Assembly (NCBI RefSeq): GCF_030812215.1
Contig: NZ_JAUSSG010000007.1
Span: 1 to 64,000 of the forward strand
DNA from: Variovorax boronicumulans
Lineage (GTDB): Bacteria; Pseudomonadota; Gammaproteobacteria; Burkholderiales; Burkholderiaceae_C
Direction: 5' to 3'
DNA length: 64,000 nt
Within the stretch, counting starts at the first letter, position 1, and the number at the start of each line of letters is the position of its first letter. Below the pieces are notes generated by a model. The model was not told the origin of the DNA, did no database searches, and worked only from the letters and a program-made list of their open reading frames with translations. Shown one piece after another: positions 51,456 to 59,978 of this stretch. The position numbers and the translations under genes are program-made.

Positions 51456-53195
51456 TTGAGAACGAATTCGCGCGCTATATTGGCCGGCATGGTGTTGGGT
51501 GTCCCTCTGGTGGCGTTGGCCCAGCAGACGCCAACAACTCCGGCATCGTTCGTCGAGCAGCAACGCCAGAAGGAGCGCGAACGCGCTTTGCGCGAACAGA
51601 ACGAACGCACCGTCGATCAGCGTCCTCAGGCTGCCCCGCCAGCGCCCGCACAGCGCATCCCAGAATCCGAGTCACCGTGCTTTCGCATCGACCGCGTGCG
51701 GTTGGTCGGGGAGCAGTCCGACGCCTTCCAATGGGCCGTTGCCGATCTCTCGGGCCCCGAGGGCAACGACTCGCCGGTGGGGCGTTGTCTGGGCACCGCC
51801 GGTGTCAACGTGGTGCTTGCGCGTGCCCAGCAAGCGGTCATTGCCAGGGGATGGGTCACCAGTCGCGTGCTGGCCGCACCGCAGGATCTGTCTACCGGCA
51901 CCCTGACCCTGTCGCTCGTGCCCGGCCGTATCGCAGCCATTCGGACAACGTCCGATTCTTCGTCCACGCTACTCGGCAGCTCCGTCTTGCTGGCCACGGC
52001 CATTCCCGCACGCCCCGGCGATCTGCTGAATCTGCGCGATATCGAGCAAGGCCTCGAGAACCTGAAACGCGCACCCACCGCCGAAGCAGACATTCAAATC
52101 GAGCCATCGACGGCGCCGAATGCCAGGCCCGGCGACAGCGATCTTGTCGTCAAGTACGTGCAATCCAAGAAATGGCGGATCAATCTGAGCCTGGACGACA
52201 GCGGCACCAAGGCCACTGGCCGCAACCAGGCTGGCGTTACCGCATCGTTTGACAACCCCTTCGGCCTGAACGACCTGTTCTACGTCAGCGCCAACCACAG
52301 CATCAACAGCCACTTCCTTTCGGAGCCGAGCTACGGCACCGAAGGACAGGTCGCGCACTACTCCTTGCCCTTCGGCTACTGGATGCTCGGCTTCACGGCA
52401 ACGAACAGCCAGTACCACCAGAGCGTTGCTGGCCTGAACGGCGACATCGTCTACGCTGGCAAGACCAACAATGCCGAGGTCAAGCTCTCACGCCTGGTCT
52501 ACCGCGACCAGAGCAGCAAGACGACGGTGGCGATCAAGGGCTTCCGCCGCGAGTCGCGCAGCTTCATCGAAGACCAGGAGATTGAGGTACAGCACCGCGT
52601 GGTCGGCGGTTGGGAGCTGAGTCTGAGCCACAAGGAATACATCGGCGAAGCCACGCTCGAAGGCACGCTGGCCTACAAGCGCGGCACCGGCGGCTTCGGC
52701 TCGCGCATCGCGCCGGAAGAAGAGTTCGGCGAGGGCACTTCGCGCCTGAGGCTCTATACGGCCGACATCAGCCTCAACGCGCCGTTCAAGCTCGGCGAGC
52801 AGAAGCTGCGCTACTCGGGCCTCATCCGCGCGCAGTGGAACCGCACGCCGCTGACGCCGCAAGACCGCTTCGCCATTGGCGGACGCTACACGGTGCGCGG
52901 CTTCGACGGCGAGACGAACCTCATGGGCGAGCGCGGTTGGCTGCTGCGCAACGACATCGGATGGGCCATGGGGCAGAGCGGGGCGGAACTCTACGTCGGC
53001 GCTGACTATGGTCACGTCGGCGGTCGCTCCACAGCCGACACGCTTGGCCGCAACCTGGCGGGCGCTGTTGTCGGCGTGCGCGGCCAATGGACCAAGCTGA
53101 GCTACGACTTCTTCGTCGGAGCGCCCATCAGCAAGCCCGAGGGGTACCGCACGGCGAAGGTCACACTGGGATTCAACCTGAATGCCAATTTCTAA
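51456..53195 (+). CDS. bcpB: Two-partner-secretion outer-membrane transporter TpsB (ShlB/FhaC family)
   Basis: 579 residues. The chosen start is the TTG at 51456, preceded by CAGGGAGAG and followed by a good signal peptide (MRTNSRAILAGMVLGVPLVA, cut near ALAQ). Then a Gln/Arg/Pro-rich helix region (about 30-75), POTRA domains (about 80-230; CFRIDRVRLVGEQSDAF, GYVTSR-like GWVTSRVLAAPQDLSTGTLT), and a 16-strand barrel with the loop-6 tip GRYTVRGFDGE and a terminal Phe. It exports the exoprotein at 38255. Its last 100 bases recur as relics at 35719..35868 and 53942..54040. Confidence 0.92.
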   Translation: MRTNSRAILAGMVLGVPLVALAQQTPTTPASFVEQQRQKERERALREQNERTVDQRPQAAPPAPAQRIPESESPCFRIDRVRLVGEQSDAFQWAVADLSGPEGNDSPVGRCLGTAGVNVVLARAQQAVIARGWVTSRVLAAPQDLSTGTLTLSLVPGRIAAIRTTSDSSSTLLGSSVLLATAIPARPGDLLNLRDIEQGLENLKRAPTAEADIQIEPSTAPNARPGDSDLVVKYVQSKKWRINLSLDDSGTKATGRNQAGVTASFDNPFGLNDLFYVSANHSINSHFLSEPSYGTEGQVAHYSLPFGYWMLGFTATNSQYHQSVAGLNGDIVYAGKTNNAEVKLSRLVYRDQSSKTTVAIKGFRRESRSFIEDQEIEVQHRVVGGWELSLSHKEYIGEATLEGTLAYKRGTGGFGSRIAPEEEFGEGTSRLRLYTADISLNAPFKLGEQKLRYSGLIRAQWNRTPLTPQDRFAIGGRYTVRGFDGETNLMGERGWLLRNDIGWAMGQSGAELYVGADYGHVGGRSTADTLGRNLAGAVVGVRGQWTKLSYDFFVGAPISKPEGYRTAKVTLGFNLNANF

Positions 53196-53250
53196 GCTGC
53201 ATTCCGCCGAAGAAGACCTGGACTCCTACGTTTTTGAGAGTAAATGAGCC

Positions 53251-53931
53251 GTGACTGAACACAATGACTCAAGGGTCGAGCAGACCTCCATCGCGATGAG
53301 TCCCGGCGTATCAATGCGCGTGTACTTCATGCCGCGCCGGGATACCTCATTGAGGTCCTTCTTGTATGGATTGTTGTTCTTGTGGGTCTACCTCACAGCC
53401 GCCACGATTCTCTATTTGTATACCCGTCTCCATATGCATGGCATGTGGTTTCTCGTCGCCTCATTGGGCCAATTGGTGTTGCATTTCTATATGACAACAG
53501 AGATTCTGAAAAGCAGCGACGAAGTTGAACGCCTGATCGGGTACGGACTGGTACGGGAGGAGGGCGTGATGCGGTTCTGCGGATACGCACCTCGGCGGCG
53601 TCGCTTGCGAACGCTTGGGCTACCCATTCGATCTGTTGAAGAAGTGAGCTCGAGAGTTCTGGTTCATTTATCTGATGGCAGCCAGATTCAACTCCCCAAA
53701 CTGAGTCTGGAGGGGCAACGCTTGTTCCAGAGCGTCTTTGAAGCAATGTGCGGGGGAGCAAATGCCAAAACGCTGAGAGAGCAGTACACGAGCCTCGCGC
53801 CTGGGCTTATCTTTACTTTGGAGTACAAGGATGCACCGCAGTTGCCGAAGTGGCAATACTGGGCGTCAGTGAGCTTGGGAGTTCCCTGTATCTATGCGGG
53901 ATCGAAACTGTTTGAACTGCTGTTCCAGTGA
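53251..53931 (+). CDS. Hypothetical membrane protein between tpsB and a second tpsB tail
   Basis: 226 residues from a GTG at 53251; an in-frame ATG further in would remove part of the N-terminus. Two adjacent membrane helices (FLYGLLFLWVYLTAATILYL and GMWFLVASLGQLVLHFYMT), a soluble, basic middle (RFCGYAPRRRRLRTLG, then VLVHLSDGSQIQLPKLSLEG) and a third hydrophobic stretch at the end. The middle recalls small beta-rich PH-like domains of membrane proteins, but I do not assign one. Flanked on both sides by tpsB 3' sequence, so it is probable cargo of a recombination event. Confidence 0.65.
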   Translation: MTEHNDSRVEQTSIAMSPGVSMRVYFMPRRDTSLRSFLYGLLFLWVYLTAATILYLYTRLHMHGMWFLVASLGQLVLHFYMTTEILKSSDEVERLIGYGLVREEGVMRFCGYAPRRRRLRTLGLPIRSVEEVSSRVLVHLSDGSQIQLPKLSLEGQRLFQSVFEAMCGGANAKTLREQYTSLAPGLIFTLEYKDAPQLPKWQYWASVSLGVPCIYAGSKLFELLFQ

Positions 53932-53941
53932 TCGCAACGCA

Positions 53942-54040
53942 ATCAGCTACAACTTCTTTGTAGGCGAGTCCATCAGAAAGTCCGAGGGCTATCGGACGGT
54001 GAAGGTCACGCTCGGGTTCAACCTGAACGCGAGCTTCTGA
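53942..54040 (+). pseudogene. tpsB 3'-end relic, copy 2
   Basis: Reads ISYNFFVGESIRKSEGYRTV and KVTLGFNLNASF with stop at 54038..54040, matching the end of the intact TpsB (LSYDFFVGAPISKPEGYRTA, KVTLGFNLNANF). It begins 10 bases after the stop of the membrane-protein gene, with no transporter body upstream. Together with the relic at 35719 it shows repeated exchange with breakpoints inside the tpsB 3' end. Confidence 0.88.
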
Positions 54041-54106
54041 CGAGACTCGATCACCGATTTATCTATGAACCTCAAACACGCAGTGACGCAAGACAGTGGG
54101 ATCAGC

Positions 54107-54538
54107 ATGCATGGAAATTTCAAGGCCATTGCGGCTTTCGCATTGACTGCGGTGATGCTCGCAGGCTGCGCCGCTCCGCCCTACCGCGCGCCTGGCACCG
54201 AGACGGCCCCTCTTTCCAGCCTTGCCGTCGTCAAGTCCGGGCCGCGCGGAGCCTCCTACTTTCATTCGATAGATGGAGAAAGAGTCCCCCATGTGCTTCT
54301 GCCGGTGGACCGCTGGGAAGTCGCGCCGGGTGAGCACGCCGTAGTGGTCGGGCTCAGGACGATCCCTCAGATGCAGGCGAGCACGATTCCGATGAGGTTC
54401 GTAGCGCGAGCTGGGAAAACCTATGTGATCCAGTATGAGGTCAAGACCTCGTGGGGGCGTGGCACGTGGCGTGGATGGATCGAAGACGAAAGCGGTACGA
54501 CGGTCTCGTTCCCAGACACCGATCAGTCAAGGCGGTGA
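54107..54538 (+). CDS. Small predicted lipoprotein after tpsB relic
   Basis: 143 residues from ATG 54107: MHGNFKAIAAFALTAVMLAG then Cys at 21. An ATG at 54065 would place polar residues before the signal, so the later one is preferred. The mature domain has alternating strands (RVPHVLLPVDRWEVAPGEHA, VVVGLRTI, TYVIQYEVKTSW), a pattern of small beta-sandwich lipoproteins in which a V-x-PG-x-H turn recurs. Function unknown. Position after a tpsB tail parallels the lipoprotein gene at 35884, although the two proteins are not alike. Confidence 0.7.
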   Translation: MHGNFKAIAAFALTAVMLAGCAAPPYRAPGTETAPLSSLAVVKSGPRGASYFHSIDGERVPHVLLPVDRWEVAPGEHAVVVGLRTIPQMQASTIPMRFVARAGKTYVIQYEVKTSWGRGTWRGWIEDESGTTVSFPDTDQSRR

Positions 54539-54568
54539 AGAAAGAGAACTGGAGGAGAACTGTAAACC

Positions 54569-55591
54569 ATGCAAGTTGAACCGCTGAACTACTGCGCGCA
54601 CGCCATCGAAGACCTGCAGAAGCTCGAACGGGCGCTGCGGCCTGTTGCCCTGCAATCCGCACGAACCGTGCTTCGGCTCGCCGACCTGCTACGCCGGAGT
54701 GTCAAGTTTATCTTGCCCAATTGTTGTGACCTGATCGATCCCGAAGAGATGAAGCAGGCGCACCTTGATCTGTTTCGTCTCCCATTCCCTGTGGTCGCCC
54801 TGGAAGCGCCGTGGCAGCGTGAGGCTGGTCCCGACCAAATAGGGGAGTTCAAGCAGTTACCGGCGACCAAGCGGATCGCGCTGTGCTGGGAAGCAAGTGC
54901 AGCGCACGAAGTCATGCCCGGCCTCAACGAGATCCTGCAGAGGTTCCCCCAGGGCGGCGTGTTCGTTGTGCCCATCTACTGGGGGCCATCCTTCGACTCG
55001 TGGAATATTGCAATCGGCGGAGCGTTCCTGCCCTACGACAACGAGATCGTGACCGTCACGGACTCACACCAAATCCTGCCGGCTTCGCGCATTGCGCATG
55101 AAGCAATGGCAGAAGCCGGCCGGAAACTGGGCAAACAGTTCAGCGCCGAGCCGTTTTGGCTGTTGCGTGAACATTTCGAGCAAGCTGTCGCCCAATACGG
55201 AAGTGTCGACAAGGCCTACGCGCAGATCATGCTCGACACCCATGACGAAATCATGGTGCTGATCCAAGTCTGCAGCGTGCTGAACTGCGCCAATGTCGGC
55301 ACAGCCGACGTAGCCGCCCCCGAGGCCTTGAACAAGAAGCGGCGGGCCAAGGGCAAGCAGCCTTTTTTTAGCTACAAGGTCCTGGAACTTTCGGACGAGC
55401 GTCGTGCCCCTGGTGCTGGTCGAGGCAGCGGATCGCACGGGGCACCGCGAATGCATCTGCGGCGTGGCCATCTGCGGCGCTTGCAGGAGAAGGTCGTCTG
55501 GGTACGCCCATCGATGGTCAATGCGAACTCCGAGCACGGCATCGTCGCAAAAGACTATGCAGTGAAGTCAACGCGCGCGCCGGGCCATTGA
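54569..55591 (+). CDS. Conserved hypothetical protein of phage/island type
   Basis: 340 residues, soluble, no signal peptide, with a strong GGAGG ribosome site. The N-terminal two thirds is helical and acidic (RFPQGGVFVVPIYWGPSFDS in a strand-rich centre). The C-terminal part has a pattern common in prophage and island proteins: ALNKKRRAKGKQPFFSYKVL, then APRMHLRRGHLRRLQEKVVW and VRPSMVN, then a KDYAVK end. I know of no function for it. It is the last gene of the accessory region before the tRNA-Ser. Confidence 0.65.
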   Translation: MQVEPLNYCAHAIEDLQKLERALRPVALQSARTVLRLADLLRRSVKFILPNCCDLIDPEEMKQAHLDLFRLPFPVVALEAPWQREAGPDQIGEFKQLPATKRIALCWEASAAHEVMPGLNEILQRFPQGGVFVVPIYWGPSFDSWNIAIGGAFLPYDNEIVTVTDSHQILPASRIAHEAMAEAGRKLGKQFSAEPFWLLREHFEQAVAQYGSVDKAYAQIMLDTHDEIMVLIQVCSVLNCANVGTADVAAPEALNKKRRAKGKQPFFSYKVLELSDERRAPGAGRGSGSHGAPRMHLRRGHLRRLQEKVVWVRPSMVNANSEHGIVAKDYAVKSTRAPGH

Positions 55592-55922
55592 GCGGAGGGC
55601 ACCACGAGCCTCGACCCGGGGTCGAAGCCTGATCGGCATGCCCAATGAGGGCCGCAATCCCGACGCCATGCACTGCATCAAGCAGAGTAGCGGCCTGCGG
55701 GGGGCGGTGAGGCGGCGCATGCCAAGCGGGCTTAACCAAAGAAACTGGTTGGCAACTGCCCATCGGGGCCTTGCACGGCCACCAAGGCGCCCAACCTAGC
55801 CCGCGCGATACCGTTTGTTGTACACACTTGGGCCGCGCTGGGCGCCCGGGCCTTTGCCAAGCAAAACATGGGCAAAACCATTGCATACGGCTCGGCGCGC
55901 CGCCCCAGGGGCGGCCGGCAAC
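55592..55922. other. Non-coding border of the accessory region
   Basis: No gene with a credible start or protein-like composition is seen in these 331 bases. The stretch separates the island-type gene from the tRNA-Ser terminator and is where an attachment-site remnant might lie. I could not find a copy of the tRNA 3' end in it. Confidence 0.5.
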
Positions 55923-55956
55923 AAAAAAGCCCCAGTAGCGGGGCAGCTACTGGGGC
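55923..55956 (-). terminator. Rho-independent terminator of tRNA-Ser
   Basis: Minus strand: GCCCCAGTAGC, six-base loop, GCTACTGGGGC (plus-strand 55929..55939 and 55946..55956), an 11-bp perfect stem followed by six T. It lies 7 bases after the encoded CCA of the tRNA. Confidence 0.92.
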
Positions 55957-55963
55957 CATAGTT

Positions 55964-56054
55964 TGGCGGAGCAGGCGGGATTCGAACCCGCGGAGGGCTA
56001 TTAACCCTCACACGCTTTCCAGGCGTGCGACTTAAACCGCTCATCCACCGCTCC
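55964..56054 (-). tRNA. tRNA-Ser, anticodon GGA
   Basis: On the minus strand the acceptor 5' arm is GGAGCGG and the 3' arm CTGCTCCG followed by an encoded CCA (55964..55966). The anticodon stem-loop CACGCCTGGAAAGCGTG gives anticodon GGA (reads UCC/UCU). A long variable arm (class II) GAGGGTTAATAGCCCTC and the T-arm GCGGGTTCGAATCCCGC are as expected for Ser. 91 bases including CCA. Confidence 0.96.
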
Positions 56055-56078
56055 TGAGCCCACGATTGTAGCAGTCGC

Positions 56079-57008
56079 TCAGGTCGGATTCGACGGCTTG
56101 CCGGCCTGAACCATGCGCATGGCCGATGCGATGAGTGCCGCCGTCTCGGTCATGTTGCTCGGGACGATCAGCGTGGTCTTGGAATCGGCCGCGACCTTGC
56201 CGTAGGCATCGACCGCACGTTCGGCCACCTTGAGCTGCACGGCCTGCTCGCCGCCGGGCTTCTGGATGGCCGCTGCCACACGTTCGATGGCATCCGCCGT
56301 TGCCGTGGCCACCGCGGTAATGGCGGCTGCCTCACCCTGCGCATTGTTGATCTGGGCCTGCTTTTCACCCTCGGAGCGGGCGATGAAGGCCTCGCGCTCG
56401 CCGGTGGCGATGTTGATCTGCTCCTGGCGACGGCCTTCCGAAGCCGCGATCAGCGCGCGCTTGCCGCGCTCGGCCGTGATCTGCGCCTGCATGGCCAAGA
56501 GGATTTCCTTCGGCGGCGTCAGGTCCTTGATTTCGTAGCGCAGCACCTTCACGCCCCAGTTGAGCGCGGCCTCGTCGATGGCGGCCACCACCTGCGCGTT
56601 GATGACATCGCGCTCCTCGAAGGTCTTGTCGAGCTCGAGCTTGCCGATCACGCTGCGCAGCGACGTTTGCGCGAGCTGCGTCACGGCCACGATGTAGTTC
56701 GACGAACCGTAGCTTGCGCGCATCGGATCGGTCACCTGGAAGTACAGGATGCCGTCGACCTGCAGCTGCGTGTTGTCGCGCGTGATGCAGATCTGGCTCG
56801 GCACGTCGAGCGGAATTTCCTTCAGGCTGTGTTTGTAGGCCACCCGGTCGATGAACGGGATCAGGAAATTGGGGCCAGGCGTCATGGTGCCGTGGTATTT
56901 GCCCAGGCGCTCGCGCACCCAGGCGTTCTGCTGCGGCACGAACTTGACCGACTGGCTGATGAAGATGATCGCGATGACCAGGATGATGAGGGGGACCGAA
57001 AATTCCAT
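56079..57008 (-). CDS. SPFH/Band 7 membrane protein (stomatin-like, QmcA type)
   Basis: 309 residues: one N-terminal membrane helix (PLIILVIAIIFISQSVKFVP), a Band 7/SPFH domain (about 25-190; ITRDNTQLQVDGILYFQVTD, MRASYGSSNYIVAV) and an Ala/Glu-rich coiled coil (about 175-260), with a Met/Ala tail. Such proteins form large membrane rings or rafts and act in membrane and protease quality control. Its partner, an NfeD-like gene, lies just upstream in the same direction (39 bases apart), the usual operon for this family. Confidence 0.92.
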   Translation of the reverse strand: MEFSVPLIILVIAIIFISQSVKFVPQQNAWVRERLGKYHGTMTPGPNFLIPFIDRVAYKHSLKEIPLDVPSQICITRDNTQLQVDGILYFQVTDPMRASYGSSNYIVAVTQLAQTSLRSVIGKLELDKTFEERDVINAQVVAAIDEAALNWGVKVLRYEIKDLTPPKEILLAMQAQITAERGKRALIAASEGRRQEQINIATGEREAFIARSEGEKQAQINNAQGEAAAITAVATATADAIERVAAAIQKPGGEQAVQLKVAERAVDAYGKVAADSKTTLIVPSNMTETAALIASAMRMVQAGKPSNPT

Positions 57009-57047
57009 GGTGCTCTTCCTTGTTCCGAGTTCTTGAGTTCTGACTGA

Positions 57048-57473
57048 CTAGATCTTGTCGACGACGAGGCGGCTGCCGACCACCTCGACCACGCGGTGCT
57101 CGCCCGTCGACGGTGCATGTCCTGCGCGCTGCACCACCGTCCATTGAGCGCCGCGGTAGCGCACGGTAGCGGTGCCGTCGGGGTTCCATGCATCGACCTG
57201 CACGCTTTCGCCGATGTCGAGGTTTACGTCGCGGTTGGTGCCGGCGCCCGCTGCCCGCGGGCGCTTGCGCTGGATCGAGTACCAGACCAGCACGGCGCCC
57301 ACGCCGATCACGGCCGCAACGATCAATTGGGTGATGGTGCCGAAGCCCAGGTGCGCCGCGATGGCCGCGGCCGCGAAGCCGGCCGCCAGCAGGAGCAGGT
57401 AGACCGTGCCCGAGAGCAACTCGACCACGATGGCGGCTCCCGCGATCAGCCACCAAATGGTGGAATTCGCCAT
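57048..57473 (-). CDS. NfeD-like membrane protein (short form, OB-fold)
   Basis: 141 residues from ATG 57473. Two or three membrane helices (TIWWLIAGAAIVVELLSGTV, LLLLAAGFAAAAIAAHLGF, LIVAAVIGVGAVLVWYSIQ) followed by a C-terminal OB-fold (GESVQVDAWNPDGTATVRYR, GSRLVVDKI). This is the short NfeD1b form, lacking the ClpP-like protease domain. It works with the SPFH protein encoded 39 bases downstream in the same operon; the ATG is chosen because the longer frame begins in basic, non-membrane sequence. Confidence 0.9.
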   Translation of the reverse strand: MANSTIWWLIAGAAIVVELLSGTVYLLLLAAGFAAAAIAAHLGFGTITQLIVAAVIGVGAVLVWYSIQRKRPRAAGAGTNRDVNLDIGESVQVDAWNPDGTATVRYRGAQWTVVQRAGHAPSTGEHRVVEVVGSRLVVDKI

Positions 57474-57668
57474 GACAACTCCTCTTTTTGCTTGTTCGAT
57501 GCGCGCCATTCTGAGGCATAAGGCGCCAAGCGCTTGCCCCACGTAGGGGTACTGACCTCAAGGAGTGCCCGGTACCGCCATCGCTCGAATGTCTTGCACC
57601 AGGCTGACCAAATTCTTCATCTGAATTCCGTACACTTCGCGCCTCATTGCCTGTCCGGAGCCCCGCTC

Positions 57669-59966
57669 ATGAAATTTCGCTTTCCCATCGTCATCATCGA
57701 CGAGGACTTCCGCTCCGAAAACACTTCGGGCCTCGGCATTCGCGCGCTCGCGCAGGCCATCGAGACGGAGGGCTTCGAGGTGCTGGGCGTCACGAGCTAC
57801 GGCGACCTGAGCCAGTTTGCCCAGCAGCAAAGCCGTGCCAGCGCCTTCATCCTGTCGATCGACGACGAGGAATTCACCATCGGCCCCGACCTCGATCCGG
57901 CCGTGCTGAGCCTGCGCAGCTTCATCGGCGAGGTGCGCCGCAAGAACGCCGACGTGCCGATCTACATCTACGGCGAAACCAAGACCTCGCGCCACATCCC
58001 GAACGACATCCTGCGGGAGCTGCATGGCTTCATCCACATGTTCGAGGACACGCCCGAGTTCGTGGCGCGCCACATCATCCGCGAGGCCAAGGCGTATCTG
58101 GAGGGCGTGCAGCCGCCGTTCTTCAAGGCGCTGATCGATTACGCCGAAGACGGTTCGTACTCCTGGCACTGCCCGGGCCACTCGGGCGGCGTGGCGTTCC
58201 TCAAGAGCCCGGTGGGCCAGATGTTCCACCAGTTCTTCGGCGAGAACATGCTGCGTGCCGACGTCTGCAATGCCGTGGAAGAGCTGGGCCAGTTGCTCGA
58301 CCACACCGGCCCGGTGGCGGCCAGCGAGCGCAATGCGGCGCGCATCTTCAATGCCGACCATTGCTTCTTCGTGACCAATGGCACCAGCACCAGCAACAAG
58401 ATGGTGTGGCACCACACGGTGGCGCCCGACGACGTGGTGGTGGTCGACCGCAACTGCCACAAGTCGATCCTGCACGCGATCATCATGACCGGCGCGATTC
58501 CGGTGTTCATGAAGCCCACGCGCAACCACTTCGGCATCATCGGTCCGATTCCCAAGAGCGAATTCGAGCAGAGCGCCATCAAGGCCAAGATCAAGGCCAA
58601 CCCGCTGCTCGCCGATGTGGACCCGAACAAGGTCAAGCCGCGCGTGATGACGCTCACCCAGTCGACCTACGACGGCGTGATCTACAACACCGAGACCATC
58701 AAGAACATGCTCGACGGCTACGTCGACACGCTGCACTTCGACGAGGCCTGGCTGCCGCACGCCGCCTTCCATCCGTTCTACGGCGCCTACCATGCGATGG
58801 GCAAGCGCCGCGTGCGGCCGAAGGAATCGCTGGTGTTCGCCACCCAGTCCACGCACAAGCTGCTGGCCGGCATCAGCCAGGCCAGCCACGTGCTGGTGCA
58901 GGACTCGCAGAACCGCCAGCTCGACCGTGACCTCTTCAACGAAGCCTACCTGATGCACTCGTCCACGAGCCCGCAGTACGCGATCATCGCGAGCTGCGAC
59001 GTGGCCGCCGCCATGATGGAGCCGCCCGGCGGCACCGCGCTGGTGGAGGAGAGCATCCTCGAAGCGCTCGACTTCCGCCGCGCCATGCGCAAGGTCGAGG
59101 AGGAGTTCGGCAAGGACGAGTGGTGGTTCAAGGTCTGGGGCCCCGAGAAGCTCGTCGACGAAGGCATCGGCCGCGCCGAAGACTGGATCATGACGGGCGA
59201 GAAGAACGGCAAGCCGAAGAACAAGAAGTCGCCGCGCAACTGGCACGGCTTCGGCGAGCTGGCCGACGGCTTCAACATGCTCGACCCGATCAAGTCGACC
59301 ATCGTCACGCCCGGCCTCGACCTCGAAGGCAACTTCGCCGAAACCGGCATCCCCGCCAGCGTGGTGACCAAGTTCCTCGCGGAGCACGGCGTGATCGTGG
59401 AGAAGACAGGGCTGTACAGCTTCTTCATCATGTTCACCATCGGCATCACCAAGGGCCGCTGGAACACGCTGCTCACGGCGCTGCAGCAGTTCAAGGACGA
59501 CTACGCGCGCAACCAGCCGATGTGGCGCATCCTTCCCGAGTTCTGCCAGCAGCACCCGGGCTACGAGCGCCTGGGCCTGCGCGACCTGTGTCAGCACATC
59601 CACCAGCTCTACGCCCGCTACGACGTGGCGCGCCTGACGACCGAGATGTACCTGAGCGATCTCACGCCGGCCATGAAGCCGAGCGACGCTTTCGCCCACA
59701 TCGCGCACCGCAAGACCGAGCGGGTGGAAATCGACGAGCTCGAAGGCCGCATCACGACCAGCCTGATCACGCCGTACCCGCCGGGCATTCCGCTCCTGAT
59801 TCCGGGCGAAGTGTTCAACAAGAAGATCGTCGACTACCTGAAGTTCTCGCGCGAATTCAACCTGCAGTGCCCGGGTTTCGAGACCGACATCCACGGCCTG
59901 GTGGCGCGCATCGACGAGACGGGCAAGAAGCGCTACTACGCCGACTGCGTTCGCAAGGCCGGCTGA
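57669..59966 (+). CDS. PLP-dependent arginine/lysine/ornithine decarboxylase
   Basis: 765 residues, the length of the biodegradative AdiA-type group. An N-terminal receiver-like wing domain (about 1-130; FPIVIIDEDFRSENTSGLGI), a fold-type I aminotransferase core with TNGTSTSNKMVWHH, LHFDEAWLPHAAFHPFYGAY and the PLP lysine in ATQSTHKLLAGISQASH (Lys 397), and a C-terminal domain. It removes CO2 from a basic amino acid to give the polyamine or amine. Arginine is the likeliest substrate by length, but Lys or Orn cannot be excluded. The ATG at 57669 is set by homology; no antiporter gene adjoins. Confidence 0.92.
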   Translation: MKFRFPIVIIDEDFRSENTSGLGIRALAQAIETEGFEVLGVTSYGDLSQFAQQQSRASAFILSIDDEEFTIGPDLDPAVLSLRSFIGEVRRKNADVPIYIYGETKTSRHIPNDILRELHGFIHMFEDTPEFVARHIIREAKAYLEGVQPPFFKALIDYAEDGSYSWHCPGHSGGVAFLKSPVGQMFHQFFGENMLRADVCNAVEELGQLLDHTGPVAASERNAARIFNADHCFFVTNGTSTSNKMVWHHTVAPDDVVVVDRNCHKSILHAIIMTGAIPVFMKPTRNHFGIIGPIPKSEFEQSAIKAKIKANPLLADVDPNKVKPRVMTLTQSTYDGVIYNTETIKNMLDGYVDTLHFDEAWLPHAAFHPFYGAYHAMGKRRVRPKESLVFATQSTHKLLAGISQASHVLVQDSQNRQLDRDLFNEAYLMHSSTSPQYAIIASCDVAAAMMEPPGGTALVEESILEALDFRRAMRKVEEEFGKDEWWFKVWGPEKLVDEGIGRAEDWIMTGEKNGKPKNKKSPRNWHGFGELADGFNMLDPIKSTIVTPGLDLEGNFAETGIPASVVTKFLAEHGVIVEKTGLYSFFIMFTIGITKGRWNTLLTALQQFKDDYARNQPMWRILPEFCQQHPGYERLGLRDLCQHIHQLYARYDVARLTTEMYLSDLTPAMKPSDAFAHIAHRKTERVEIDELEGRITTSLITPYPPGIPLLIPGEVFNKKIVDYLKFSREFNLQCPGFETDIHGLVARIDETGKKRYYADCVRKAG

Positions 59967-59978
59967 TCGATTGGCCGG

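Noticed and set aside
55964..56054. An attachment-site duplication of the tRNA-Ser 3' end
   Set aside because: No second copy of the tRNA 3' end was noticed in the window; the border is inferred from gene content only.
57558..59894. A 778-codon open frame antisense to the decarboxylase
   Set aside because: The plus-strand decarboxylase has full-length homology and the PLP-lysine motif; the antisense product is low-complexity Val/Ala/Arg/Asp.
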